Shown one piece after another: positions 54,943 to 63,063 of a stretch of DNA of 64,000 nucleotides. Position 1 is the first letter of the stretch, and each line of letters starts with the position of its first letter. The notes beneath the pieces are model-generated. The model ran no database searches, had not been told where the DNA came from, and was given only the letters and a program-made list of their open reading frames with translations. Both the position numbers and the translations under genes were made by a program. Location: contig NZ_JABXKL010000103.1 of the NCBI RefSeq assembly GCF_017114995.1, forward strand, positions 1 to 64,000. The letters are read 5' to 3'. Origin of the DNA: Nostoc sp. NMS9 (lineage in GTDB: Bacteria > Cyanobacteriota > Cyanobacteriia > Cyanobacteriales > Nostocaceae).

Positions 54943-55395
54943 ATGAGTGAACAAGAAAATGTACAAATAGTAGAGCAAGTTTGTATCGCTTTTGAACAAG
55001 GTAATATTGCTTATTTGCTAGCAACCTTAGCAGAAGATATAGAGTGGTATATAGTTGGCTCTCAAAAATATATTCCGCTTGCAGGTAAATATCACGGACG
55101 CGATCAGATAGCGCAAATTTTTAGTAAAGTGGGTGAATACTTAGAACTACATCAATTTCAAGCACAAGAATTTATTGCTCAAGGCGATCGAGTTGCTGTG
55201 TTTGGACACGCTCTTGGTCGTGTTAAACCAACCAATAGTTCACTAGAATACGATTGGGTACATGTTTATACTCTGTATGATGGCAAAATTATTAAGTTTC
55301 GTGAATATTTAGATACAGCCACGATGTTCGCAGCTTTTAGTAGTCCTGAAACTACTTCTATAAAAAGCGAAGAATATATATCTGCATCCAAGTAA
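54943..55395 (+). CDS. SnoaL/NTF2-like protein
   Basis: The 150-residue protein has the NTF2-like alpha+beta cone pattern: a helix EQVCIAFEQGNIAYLLATLA, DDIEWYI-type strand (EDIEWYIVG), KYHGRDQIAQIF, and a C-terminal sheet with VHVYTLYDGKIIKFREYLDT. SnoaL-like proteins act as cyclases, dehydratases or isomerases in natural product pathways, and Asp/His residues in the pocket are compatible with that. It is 27 bases behind the monooxygenase, so a joint tailoring step is likely. The specific reaction is not known. Confidence 0.78.
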   Translation: MSEQENVQIVEQVCIAFEQGNIAYLLATLAEDIEWYIVGSQKYIPLAGKYHGRDQIAQIFSKVGEYLELHQFQAQEFIAQGDRVAVFGHALGRVKPTNSSLEYDWVHVYTLYDGKIIKFREYLDTATMFAAFSSPETTSIKSEEYISASK

Positions 55396-55464
55396 ACTGA
55401 AGATTTAGGGAACCATAAAGAATAGCTTGTGATTTCTGATTGGTTCACACCTCATCTTGGTATA

Positions 55465-55506
55465 TTGGGACTTAAACAAAAATTAAGCCCAAATGTAGGC
55501 CAAACT
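55465..55506. repeat. 42-bp repeat with hairpin potential, copy 1
   Basis: The segment starts TTGGGACTTAAACAAAAATT and ends GGCCAAACT; it can form a hairpin from TTGGGACTTA and TAAGCCCAA. A similar 42-bp copy lies at 57376-57417, directly after the next intact gene. It may be a terminator or the scar of an insertion. Confidence 0.6.
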
Positions 55507-55530
55507 CAGTAAACCAAAAATTCCCTCCAG

Positions 55531-55737
55531 CATCGTGGTATCCGTATAACAATTCCACGACTCTCCAACGAACCACGTCGCGGTTCTTTTAGCCGTGAAA
55601 TCTATCGTCAACGCAACGTTGTTGAACGCGCTATCAACCGAATCAAGCAGTTTCGTCGCATTGCGACCCGATATGAAAAACTTGCTGCCAATTATACAGC
55701 CATGATAACGATCGCCTGCATTTTATTATGGTTATAG
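55531..55737 (+). mobile_element. IS5-family transposase C-terminal remnant
   Basis: The frame has HRGIRITIPRLSNEPRRGSF, YRQRNVVERAINRIKQFRRI and LAANYTAMITIACILLWL before TAG at 55735, the C-terminal end of IS5-type transposases with the catalytic Glu in NVVERAINR. The upstream two thirds are missing. Confidence 0.82.
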
Positions 55738-55758
55738 TTTGAAAACACGCCCTAGTAA

Positions 55759-56003
55759 AATCTGCGGCTGATTTTGCCAAAGGTATTTGCGGACGGGGGA
55801 TTGAGAATCGTCTTCATTGGGTTAAGGATGTGATTTTTAATGAAGATCATTCGACTATACATAAGGGTAACGCCCCTGCAAATCTATCGGTACTCCGAAC
55901 GATCGCACTCAATATTTTGCGCCGAAATGGTTATTCCTCCATCACCTCAGCCCAGAGATTTATCTCTAATGATATTGACAAACTCTTATCCTTTGTGGAA
56001 TGA
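55759..56003 (+). mobile_element. ISAs1-family transposase C-terminal remnant
   Basis: The frame reads RGIENRLHWVKDVIFNEDHS, KGNAPANLSVLRTIALNILR and ends at TGA 56001, matching the C-terminal (ENxLHWxLDVxFxED) end of ISAs1-type transposases. The N-terminal part is absent. It lies directly after an unrelated IS5 remnant. Confidence 0.82.
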
Positions 56004-56393
56004 AACAGCCTTCTTTAAAAGGGGGTCGCCGCAGGCGGGGGGATCTTAACCGAACCGTATTGTGAGTTGATGCACACCTTGGACATTCGATGGCGATCAC
56101 ACTAATTCATATCTTTATTCTGCAAAGCCAATTTCTTTCTCACTACACCCACTCAGCCACACTTCACACCCAAAAGCTTTATAGATAATGGTTTTGCCGT
56201 TAATTTAGTGGTATTCCCTCATAACCAGAGTGTATATTTGTTAGGTTTGCTAAATCAACATTTTAATTGCTTGTTTTTGCATAGCAATTGTGTATGTAGT
56301 TGCATATTGTTTGAATATAAATGTTGTAGTATATCTTTGAATGTGAATTTTAATGTAAAGCCATCTTGAATCTCTTAATAAGGAGCTGCTGGC
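56004..56393. other. Intergenic region upstream of the reductase gene
   Basis: A GGGGGTCGCCGCAGGCGGGG repeat is at 56022. After it the sequence becomes AT-rich and probably carries the promoter for the reductase gene. The ribosome site AATAAGGAG lies just before 56394. No gene is seen. Confidence 0.45.
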
Positions 56394-57374
56394 ATGACCA
56401 CAGATAAAACAAAACTAAGGACTACTGACACAATGCGAGCTGCTGTAATTCGTCGCTTTGGCGGGCCAGAAGCATTGAAAGTAGAACTTATCCCCATACC
56501 TCAGCCAAAGCTAGGTGAGGTCTTAGTACGTATTCGAGCAGCAAGTATTAATCCCTTAGACTACAAAATTCGTAGTGGTCAATTACAGTTACTAACCGGG
56601 AAGAATTTTCCGCGTATTCTTGGCTGTGACTTTGCTGGCGAAGTTGTGGATACTAACTCAACTGAAACTGAATTCGGAGTAGGTACACGCGTATTTGGCA
56701 TGCTTAATGGTTTTAAAGGAGGGGGTTATGCCGAGTATGCCAGTGTGCCAGTAGAGTGGTTAGCTCACACACCTACAGTTTTGACAGACCAAGAAGCTGC
56801 TGCTATACCAGTTGCTGCACGTACGGCATGGAAGGCATTACGTAATTTACTTCATAAAGTACAACCCCAGTCTGTGCTAATTAATGGTGCTTCTGGTGGG
56901 GTAGGGACGTTTGCAGTACAGCTAGCTCGAATAATAGGTGTTCATGTGACTGCTGTGTCTAGCCGCGATGCCTTTAATTTAGTTGAGCAACTGGGAGCTG
57001 AGCGTTTACTGGACTATAAAGAGACAGACTTTATCAAAAGTAGCGATCGCTACAATTTAATCTTTGATGTTGCAGGAAATCGTAATTTTTGCAAATGCGC
57101 TCCTATTTTAAATCCTAAAGGGCTCTACATCACTACCGCACCAAGTTTCCAGGGAGTTTTAGCCTTTGTTTTCGCTCAACCATTTACTGGTAAAAAAGCG
57201 CTAATTCTAGACCTTCGCCCAGACGGTACTGATTTAACGAACATTGCTCGTATGGTTACAGAAAATAATCTGCGTCCTATTGTAGGGAAAATTTTTCCCC
57301 TAAGTGAGGTAGCAGCAGCACATACTTATGGAGAAACCAAACATCCGCGTGGCAAAATAATTTTACAGATTTAG
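56394..57374 (+). CDS. Zinc-independent quinone-oxidoreductase-like reductase (MDR family)
   Basis: The 326-residue protein has the medium-chain dehydrogenase fold: RRFGGPEALKVELIPIPQPK, ILGCDFAGEVVD, and the NADPH motif LINGASGGVGTFAVQLAR near residue 165. The structural-zinc cysteines are missing, so it belongs to the QOR/enoyl-reductase group. It could reduce an enone or exocyclic double bond of the pathway product. It is separated from the SnoaL-like gene by transposase debris, so membership of the cluster is likely but not certain. Confidence 0.85.
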   Translation: MTTDKTKLRTTDTMRAAVIRRFGGPEALKVELIPIPQPKLGEVLVRIRAASINPLDYKIRSGQLQLLTGKNFPRILGCDFAGEVVDTNSTETEFGVGTRVFGMLNGFKGGGYAEYASVPVEWLAHTPTVLTDQEAAAIPVAARTAWKALRNLLHKVQPQSVLINGASGGVGTFAVQLARIIGVHVTAVSSRDAFNLVEQLGAERLLDYKETDFIKSSDRYNLIFDVAGNRNFCKCAPILNPKGLYITTAPSFQGVLAFVFAQPFTGKKALILDLRPDGTDLTNIARMVTENNLRPIVGKIFPLSEVAAAHTYGETKHPRGKIILQI

Positions 57375-57870
57375 TTTGGGACTTAAACAAAAATCAAGCC
57401 TAAATAAAGCCCAAACTGGCTTTATAAGCAAAAGAGTGGAATCTACACCTCTTGAACTTTTATGGGCGATCGCAATTACTGCAATCCAGATTTTAAAGCA
57501 ATACAGTTCAGAATAAGCAACAAAAGCCTGATGTTGAGACGCGATAAATCGCGTCTTTCAAAACCAATTATCTATACCAATAACCCTTAACCCTAGCGTA
57601 TTGGATTTTAAAGTGTTTTTTCAGACTTCTTGCATAAATGTCAAAGAAAGACGCGATAAATAAGTATCATCCGTGACTATTCCTTGCCAAACTTGAATCT
57701 CGTAAGTCAAGTTTCAGATTAATAAATCTACATTTCTTCATAGATGCAGACATAGATGCTTAAAACTTGACTAAACAAGATAAATATTAAAGCAATAGAG
57801 TCTATGTCTGCACTTATAACATCAATCCAAAACTAGATTGCCATCAATTCAGCTCGAAAGGAGAACAACA
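57375..57870. repeat. Intergenic region with a repeat copy and palindromes
   Basis: Copy 2 of the 42-bp repeat is at 57376-57417. AGACGCGATAAATCGCGTCT near 57536-57556 is a perfect Nostoc palindrome. A strong ribosome site AAAGGAGAAC at 57858 fixes the next start at ATG 57871. No gene is seen. Confidence 0.55.
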
Positions 57871-59619
57871 ATGACAGAATATAATAGCTTTCAACAGACA
57901 CCAGCCAACAAATCGAGTAAGTCATTGTGGGTGGTTGGGGACTTAGTTAAATTTATCTCAACTGGCGAAGATACTGGTGGTAAATACGATCTCTTTGATG
58001 CTTACGTTCCATCAAATGTCGGGACTACACCGCATATCCACCTTCAACAAGATGAAGGATTTTACATTGTCGAGGGGACTGTAAAGTTTCAGTTGAATGA
58101 TAAAGTTATTACTGCAACTCCTGGAACTTTTGTGAATGTGCCCAAAGGGGAAACCCACGCCTATCGCAATTTTGAAGATAAGCCAGCGAGAATGATCATC
58201 CAAGGTATCCCCTCCGGGCTTGACAAATTAATTGAGGATACGAGTCGTCCAGGGACAGACATATCTGCGGCTTTTCCGCTATTTACAGATGAAGGACTTG
58301 ATAAAATCGTGCAAGCCTTTAAGGACAACGCATCAGTACCCCTAGACTCAATAATTTTTGCTGGTACTGAATACAGCGTCAATGAAGATGGTTCTCCTAT
58401 AGCAGCAGTAACTTTAATCCGCCCATTAGATGATACAGGGGCAGTTGGCGCTACTATCACTTTGAAAGATGGTACTGCTAAATATCTCGAAGATTATAAC
58501 GGTTCTCAGCAGATAAAGGTTAACTTTGCTGACGGAGAAAGAGTTAAAGTTGTAAATATTCCGATTATTGATGATAATTCAATCGAAGCAAATAAAACTA
58601 TCAACCTCACCTTGAGCGATGTTACAGGCGGCGCAATTATTGGGCTATTGCAGAATACGGCTACTCTCACAATTGTAGACAATGACGCTCGACCCAAAGG
58701 AAAAGATGGTGTTCTTCTGGTTGGAGATGATAGTGATAACATCCTTACGGGTGGGAAAAGCAGTGAAAACATTATTGGTGGAAAGGGAAACGACCTCCTT
58801 ACAGGTGGCGGGAATATAGACCTATTTATAGTTCAACTCGGTAATGGCATCGACACCATTACTGACTTCGGTGGTGTAGGAACAGGATCTCGTCCATCTT
58901 CAGGCGTATCTGCGGAAATTGATACTCTAAAATTTGAGGGTAATGGGCTGACTGCTAGAAATCTGCTCTTAACTCAGAATAAAGATGACCTGCTCATAAC
59001 CTTTGAGGGAGTTGAGAATACTGGGGTCGTCTTGCAAAATTTTGCCTTACAAAACCTAGATAACCTTCGCAAAGCCACAGGTGCATCGGTGGATATTGGC
59101 AATATTTTGTTTAACGGGCAGACGGGGTTTCAAGACAGCTTTGATGTCTTGAATGCCAACGAACAAAGGAGTAGTGTTTACAGTCGTAACTCGGTAACAT
59201 TCCTGAACGAGCTTAATAATAATACTAGTGGCTTTGACAAATCTAATGATGTTATTAACGGTCAGGGTGGCAATGACTATCTGTGGGGGTTGAGTGGTGA
59301 TGACATACTCCGGGGCGGTGCTGGTAATGACACCCTTGTAGGGGGGTTTGGTTGGGATACTCTGATTGGTGGCAGTGGCAAAGACACATTCTCCTTTACA
59401 TCTGGATCGGGGGTTGATACCATTGTTGACTTTACTAATGGGGAAGATTCTATTGGGCTTTTGGGTGGTCTGACATTTACTGATTTAACAATCTACCAAG
59501 GTACCGGTGGTAGTGTAAATGATACTTTGATTAATATTACCAGCAGTAATGAGCCTTTGATGATCTTAAGTGGGATACAAGTCAATACTATTACAAGTGC
59601 TGATTTCTTGATTGTGTAG
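57871..59619 (+). CDS. Cupin-Calx-beta-RTX multidomain protein
   Basis: From ATG 57871 the 582-residue protein has an N-terminal cupin (about 20-125) with a full metal site in PHIHLQQDEGFYI and ETHAYRN, a Calx-beta domain (about 160-275, with YSVNEDGSPIAAVTLIR and ATLTIVDND) and C-terminal RTX repeats (GGKGNDLLTGGGN; GGNDYLWGLSGDDIL, GGAGNDTLVGG). The cupin is related to cupin 1 of the protein at 49097, and the RTX part to the protein at 46852, so it looks like a fusion of the two types found in this cluster. It is probably exported by type I secretion. It may bind or transform the product outside the cell; this is inference. Confidence 0.85.
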   Translation: MTEYNSFQQTPANKSSKSLWVVGDLVKFISTGEDTGGKYDLFDAYVPSNVGTTPHIHLQQDEGFYIVEGTVKFQLNDKVITATPGTFVNVPKGETHAYRNFEDKPARMIIQGIPSGLDKLIEDTSRPGTDISAAFPLFTDEGLDKIVQAFKDNASVPLDSIIFAGTEYSVNEDGSPIAAVTLIRPLDDTGAVGATITLKDGTAKYLEDYNGSQQIKVNFADGERVKVVNIPIIDDNSIEANKTINLTLSDVTGGAIIGLLQNTATLTIVDNDARPKGKDGVLLVGDDSDNILTGGKSSENIIGGKGNDLLTGGGNIDLFIVQLGNGIDTITDFGGVGTGSRPSSGVSAEIDTLKFEGNGLTARNLLLTQNKDDLLITFEGVENTGVVLQNFALQNLDNLRKATGASVDIGNILFNGQTGFQDSFDVLNANEQRSSVYSRNSVTFLNELNNNTSGFDKSNDVINGQGGNDYLWGLSGDDILRGGAGNDTLVGGFGWDTLIGGSGKDTFSFTSGSGVDTIVDFTNGEDSIGLLGGLTFTDLTIYQGTGGSVNDTLINITSSNEPLMILSGIQVNTITSADFLIV

Positions 59620-59727
59620 CTCTCTTTAACTAATTTGATATTGCCAAATAAAACTATCAACAATTGAGATTTACAGTTGGCAATTGCTGTATACAGAAAA
59701 AACCTAAAACTCAACCTTAAAATTGAT

Positions 59728-60165
59728 ATGGATCAACTAACCTTTTCAACACACATAGATCAACATTCCAGCATTGCAAAGGTAGTGGGAGAATGGCGAG
59801 TCCGGGGACTTCGAGGCGCAACGACAGTCAGCTACAACTCTATAAAAGCAATTACTGAGGCTGTAGATGAGTTATTAGACGCCTTAGAAACAAACAATGT
59901 TTTAGACTCTGAGGAAATCGTCAGTGTTACCTTTTCTGCAACTCCAGACTTAGATGCAATGTTTCCGGCTGCGGTGGCACGTCGTCGTCCTGGTTGGGAT
60001 CAAATTCCTTTACTAGATGTGCAACAGATGCAGGTTGCCAATAGCCTCGATCGCTGTATTCGGGTGCTAATCCACTTAAACACTCCTCTACCCCAGAATG
60101 CATTACGCCCAGTCTATCTGCATCGTGCTGCTCAGTTACGTCCAGATATAGCATTGTTAGGTTAG
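59728..60165 (+). CDS. aroH: Monofunctional chorismate mutase (AroH type)
   Basis: From ATG 59728 the 145-residue protein has EWRVRGLRGATTVSYNSIKA, the LDSEEIVSVTFSATPDLDAM segment and IRVLIHLNTPLP, covering the active-site arginine and glutamate of the AroH (Bacillus-type) pseudo-barrel mutase. It turns chorismate into prephenate, the substrate of the prephenate dehydratase at 45666. The earlier TTG at 59677 is unlikely as a start. It follows the cupin-RTX gene on the same strand, so it may be the last cluster gene or a neighbouring housekeeping gene. Confidence 0.9.
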   Translation: MDQLTFSTHIDQHSSIAKVVGEWRVRGLRGATTVSYNSIKAITEAVDELLDALETNNVLDSEEIVSVTFSATPDLDAMFPAAVARRRPGWDQIPLLDVQQMQVANSLDRCIRVLIHLNTPLPQNALRPVYLHRAAQLRPDIALLG

Positions 60166-60721
60166 GCGACGCCGTAAGCGTTGCATTAGCGAGTCCGCAT
60201 TCGCGTAGCGTCTCGTAGAGAGCGTTATAGCCCGTCGCAGACATCGCTCTGCGAGACTTTAGTTAAATTATCAACACATTTATGAGGTCTCTAGACATTG
60301 CAGTTTTGGCTCATAAATATCTCTGTATCTACCCTCTTGCGCTAAATCCCCAGAGAATCAGTATTCGTCATCGCGGAGGATAAACCCAGATTCCTTATTG
60401 AGGAAACCGGCAAGCTACGCAAAACAAAACCGCCCTTACCACAGCTGGCAGGACGGTTTTATTCAGGTTCTTTGATACCTTTATCAGAAATTAATTGTAG
60501 AATCTGGCCCTCAAGCTCTTGAAGTGGCGCGTGTTGCCGAAACCAAAGGGGGCTTTGCAATGGGTGAAGGGTGGATTGAATCGATGGTATGTGATGCCGA
60601 AGGATTTCAGCTACCAACACTATCGAAAGCATATAACCGCCTGATGAATCGTAATTGCGATGGCGTAACCGCCCGCTGGAAGCGATCGCGCTACCTGACA
60701 CAGTAGCCGAAACTGTGGAAA
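60166..60721. other. Intergenic region with repeats and a hairpin
   Basis: The palindromic repeat CGCATTCGCGTAGCGTCTCG is at 60197, of the same family as the in-frame SLRDAPR repeats. AACCGCCCT (60429) and AGGACGGTTT (60450) form a terminator-like hairpin. Short frames on both strands at 60459-60706 are not convincing genes. Confidence 0.45.
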
Positions 60722-61135
60722 TTACCCACCGTCGCGGGTTGTGTCCAAAGCAGCTATCTCGTAATCCTCTGATTTACTCTGATAAACACCCCACCAATGA
60801 AAAAATAATCCTAACCCCCATCCTAATACTGGGAAAATAGCCCAAAAATAACTAGGACTAGTGATTAAATTTAAAAGAATTAGGAATAAATTCACCGCTA
60901 GAAAAGAAACAAGGTGTGTCCAAAAGGCTCTGCGTCGGAAAGTATTAAATGTGTGTCGTGAACGTTCCTCTTCTTGTTGAGCCAGCCACTTTTGTTCAGT
61001 TGTTTCTAAAATATTAGAAGAAATACCTAACTCAGATGCCATTTCTAAAAGCTGTTCTCGTGAAAATTCACCTTCCTGTTTACGAGTGAGTGCTTTTTGC
61101 AAGATTTGTTGAACATCTTCTGAATCGTAAGTCAT
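60722..61135 (-). CDS. 2TM-domain protein (paralogue)
   Basis: The 137-residue protein has the N-terminal domain EDVQQILQKALTRKQ and LEMASELGISSNILETTEQ, and two membrane spans (FLAVNLFLILLNLITSP and FWAIFPVLGWGLGLFFHW). It matches the protein at 33755-34258 in order and motif but is shorter and lacks its C-terminal 20 residues. Function is unknown. Confidence 0.8.
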   Translation of the reverse strand: MTYDSEDVQQILQKALTRKQEGEFSREQLLEMASELGISSNILETTEQKWLAQQEEERSRHTFNTFRRRAFWTHLVSFLAVNLFLILLNLITSPSYFWAIFPVLGWGLGLFFHWWGVYQSKSEDYEIAALDTTRDGG

Positions 61136-61757
61136 TTTAATTACCTTATAAGTTTGTGTGTAAATGCGCCTTTGATTTCACAAAATTATCGATCGGCTTC
61201 GTTCAATTCAATTAGCAAATGTATCCACATTTTGCATCCAATACTTAGTGATATTCACAACACTATTATTTTCTCACAATTGATTTAGGGCTACTGTATT
61301 TGTCAATACCTCTATAATTGCTTTGATGAAAGCGATCGCTGTTACGGCATTAAGCCAAACATTGTCATTATGGAGTAAAGGAGGCTGGTAGCTCGATTCT
61401 AGATAAAGATCCAACTACATATTGCTGCCTCTATCGAGTAAACATCGCTGAAATCACTCTTTTGAATTTCCGAAAATATTAAATTTAATGGAAGATTTAA
61501 GATATCAGCAGAAGTGTACGCTACCTAGTAGTCTGTAAAGTTTGATTTGATCGGTTCGTAGTTTGTGCTTTATAGCAGTTCCCATTCAGATGCGGTACAA
61601 CGTTATACGCAAGGTGCAGGGGCACGGTATGCCGTGCCCCTATAGGTTTCCTCACGTAAACGAGAACTGCTATAACGCTAACTAGAAACAATCCGCACCT
61701 CTCAATTATTTCTTGACAGACCAGTAGATAGGAATGCGTCAATAGAGGACTCAATCA
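61136..61757. other. Intergenic region containing a small MITE
   Basis: Apart from the element at 61571-61674 there is one HIP1 site and AT-rich DNA with no credible gene. The region should hold the promoter of the ParA-like gene. Confidence 0.45.
61571..61674. mobile_element. 104-bp MITE-like element with TA borders
   Basis: TATAGCAGTTC (61571-61581) and GAACTGCTATA (61664-61674) are exact inverted ends with TA at each border, as with IS630/Tc1-type elements. The centre is a GGGGCACGGTATGCCGTGCC palindrome. Confidence 0.65.
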
Positions 61758-62642
61758 ATGGGATATGTAATTGCTACTGCCAATATGAAAGGTGGTGTTG
61801 GTAAAACCACCCTCACCGTCAACTTAGCTACCTGTTTAGCTAAAAATCATGGCAAGCGGGTGCTTGTCCTTGATTTAGACAGCCAAATTAGTGCCACACT
61901 CAGTTTGATGTCGCCTTTAGATTTTGCCAAGCGTCGTAAACAAAGTAAGACATTTAGGTATCTGATAGACGAAATTATCAATCCAGATCCACAAGCAAAA
62001 CTTACAATTCAGGATATTGTTCAATCCCAGGTTTGTAATCTTCCCGGACTAGATTTATTGCCGGGAGACATAGATTTATATGATGAATTTGTTGTTTCAG
62101 AAATGCTGCATCAGCAAGCAACTGCTTTGGGTGAACAAGACTTTGAAACGATTTGGAATCGCTTTGAAAGGGTCTTAATTAATAATATCTTAAAACCAGT
62201 ACGTCAAGAATATGATTTTATCCTTCTCGATTGCGCCCCTGGCTATAATCTATTGACTCGTAGCGCTTTAGCTGCCAGTGATTTTTACATACTTCCTGCG
62301 AAACCAGAACCATTATCTGTAGTGGGTATTCAACTGCTAGAAAGACGGATTGCCCAATTAAAAGATAGTCACGGACATGAAACAAAAATAGATATCAAAA
62401 TGTTGGGAATTGTATTTAGTATGTCCAGCGCTAATCTGCTCACTGGTAGATACTATAAACAAGTAATGCATCGTGTTGTAGAAGATTTTGGTGTCGAAAA
62501 AATTTGTAAGGTACAAATACCAGTTGATGTCAATGTTGCTAAGGCTGTTGATAGTTTTATGCCAGCTGTTTTAATTGCTCCCCAATCAGCAGGTTCAAAA
62601 GCTTTTTTACAATTAACTCAGGAGTTGTTGCAAAAGCTATAG
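61758..62642 (+). CDS. ParA/Soj-family ATPase
   Basis: The 294-residue protein begins with the deviant Walker A NMKGGVGKTTLTVNLATCLA and has LVLDLDSQISATLS and FILLDCAPGYNLLTRSALAA, the A' and B motifs of ParA-type P-loop ATPases. Such proteins position plasmids, chromosomes or protein complexes such as carboxysomes. There is no parB gene adjacent, so an orphan, protein-positioning role is more likely than plasmid segregation. Upstream and downstream gaps are both free of other genes. Confidence 0.88.
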   Translation: MGYVIATANMKGGVGKTTLTVNLATCLAKNHGKRVLVLDLDSQISATLSLMSPLDFAKRRKQSKTFRYLIDEIINPDPQAKLTIQDIVQSQVCNLPGLDLLPGDIDLYDEFVVSEMLHQQATALGEQDFETIWNRFERVLINNILKPVRQEYDFILLDCAPGYNLLTRSALAASDFYILPAKPEPLSVVGIQLLERRIAQLKDSHGHETKIDIKMLGIVFSMSSANLLTGRYYKQVMHRVVEDFGVEKICKVQIPVDVNVAKAVDSFMPAVLIAPQSAGSKAFLQLTQELLQKL

Positions 62643-63063
62643 CTCTAGTTAATCATTTATGAACAACATGATTTCCGATTTATTGAATTAGAGATATGAA
62701 TGTAAAGACGTAGGAATGCTACGTCTTTACAAGGGTTTCAGGCAATGAATAATTTATTTTTGGAGATGCCTATGTCTATTAAGTAGGTCGCAAATCGAAC
62801 CTTTCAATTTTTATAAAGGTCTGAAGAAAGAGAATTTATACTTACTCAGTGAGAAACAAGCTACATGGAATAAATCTTAAATCCCCAATTTAAAATTCTT
62901 TATTCAAGGAAACTCTTTAGGCATGAGGTCAATCTAAAATCCAAAATCCACAATCCAGTAATAAATAAGTTATCCTTTCTTAAAGTTCAGCAGTTATACG
63001 GAAGCTATAATTGGTGAGATTCAGCTATTGAGTGAAAAGGTCAGTAAATCTCACTAAGAAACA
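62643..63063. repeat. Intergenic region with a palindrome
   Basis: GTAAAGACGTA (62702-62712) and TACGTCTTTAC (62720-62730) form a perfect stem just after the ParA gene; it is a common cyanobacterial palindrome and a possible terminator. The rest holds AAATCC-type short repeats near 62880-62960. Confidence 0.55.

Noticed and set aside
60459-60706. Overlapping short frames on both strands
   Set aside because: Neither shows a recognisable domain, and the stretch is mostly repeat and hairpin sequence.
61758-62642. ParA gene as sign of an integrated plasmid
   Set aside because: No parB, centromere-like repeats or replication gene are nearby; chromosomal orphan ParA proteins are common in cyanobacteria.
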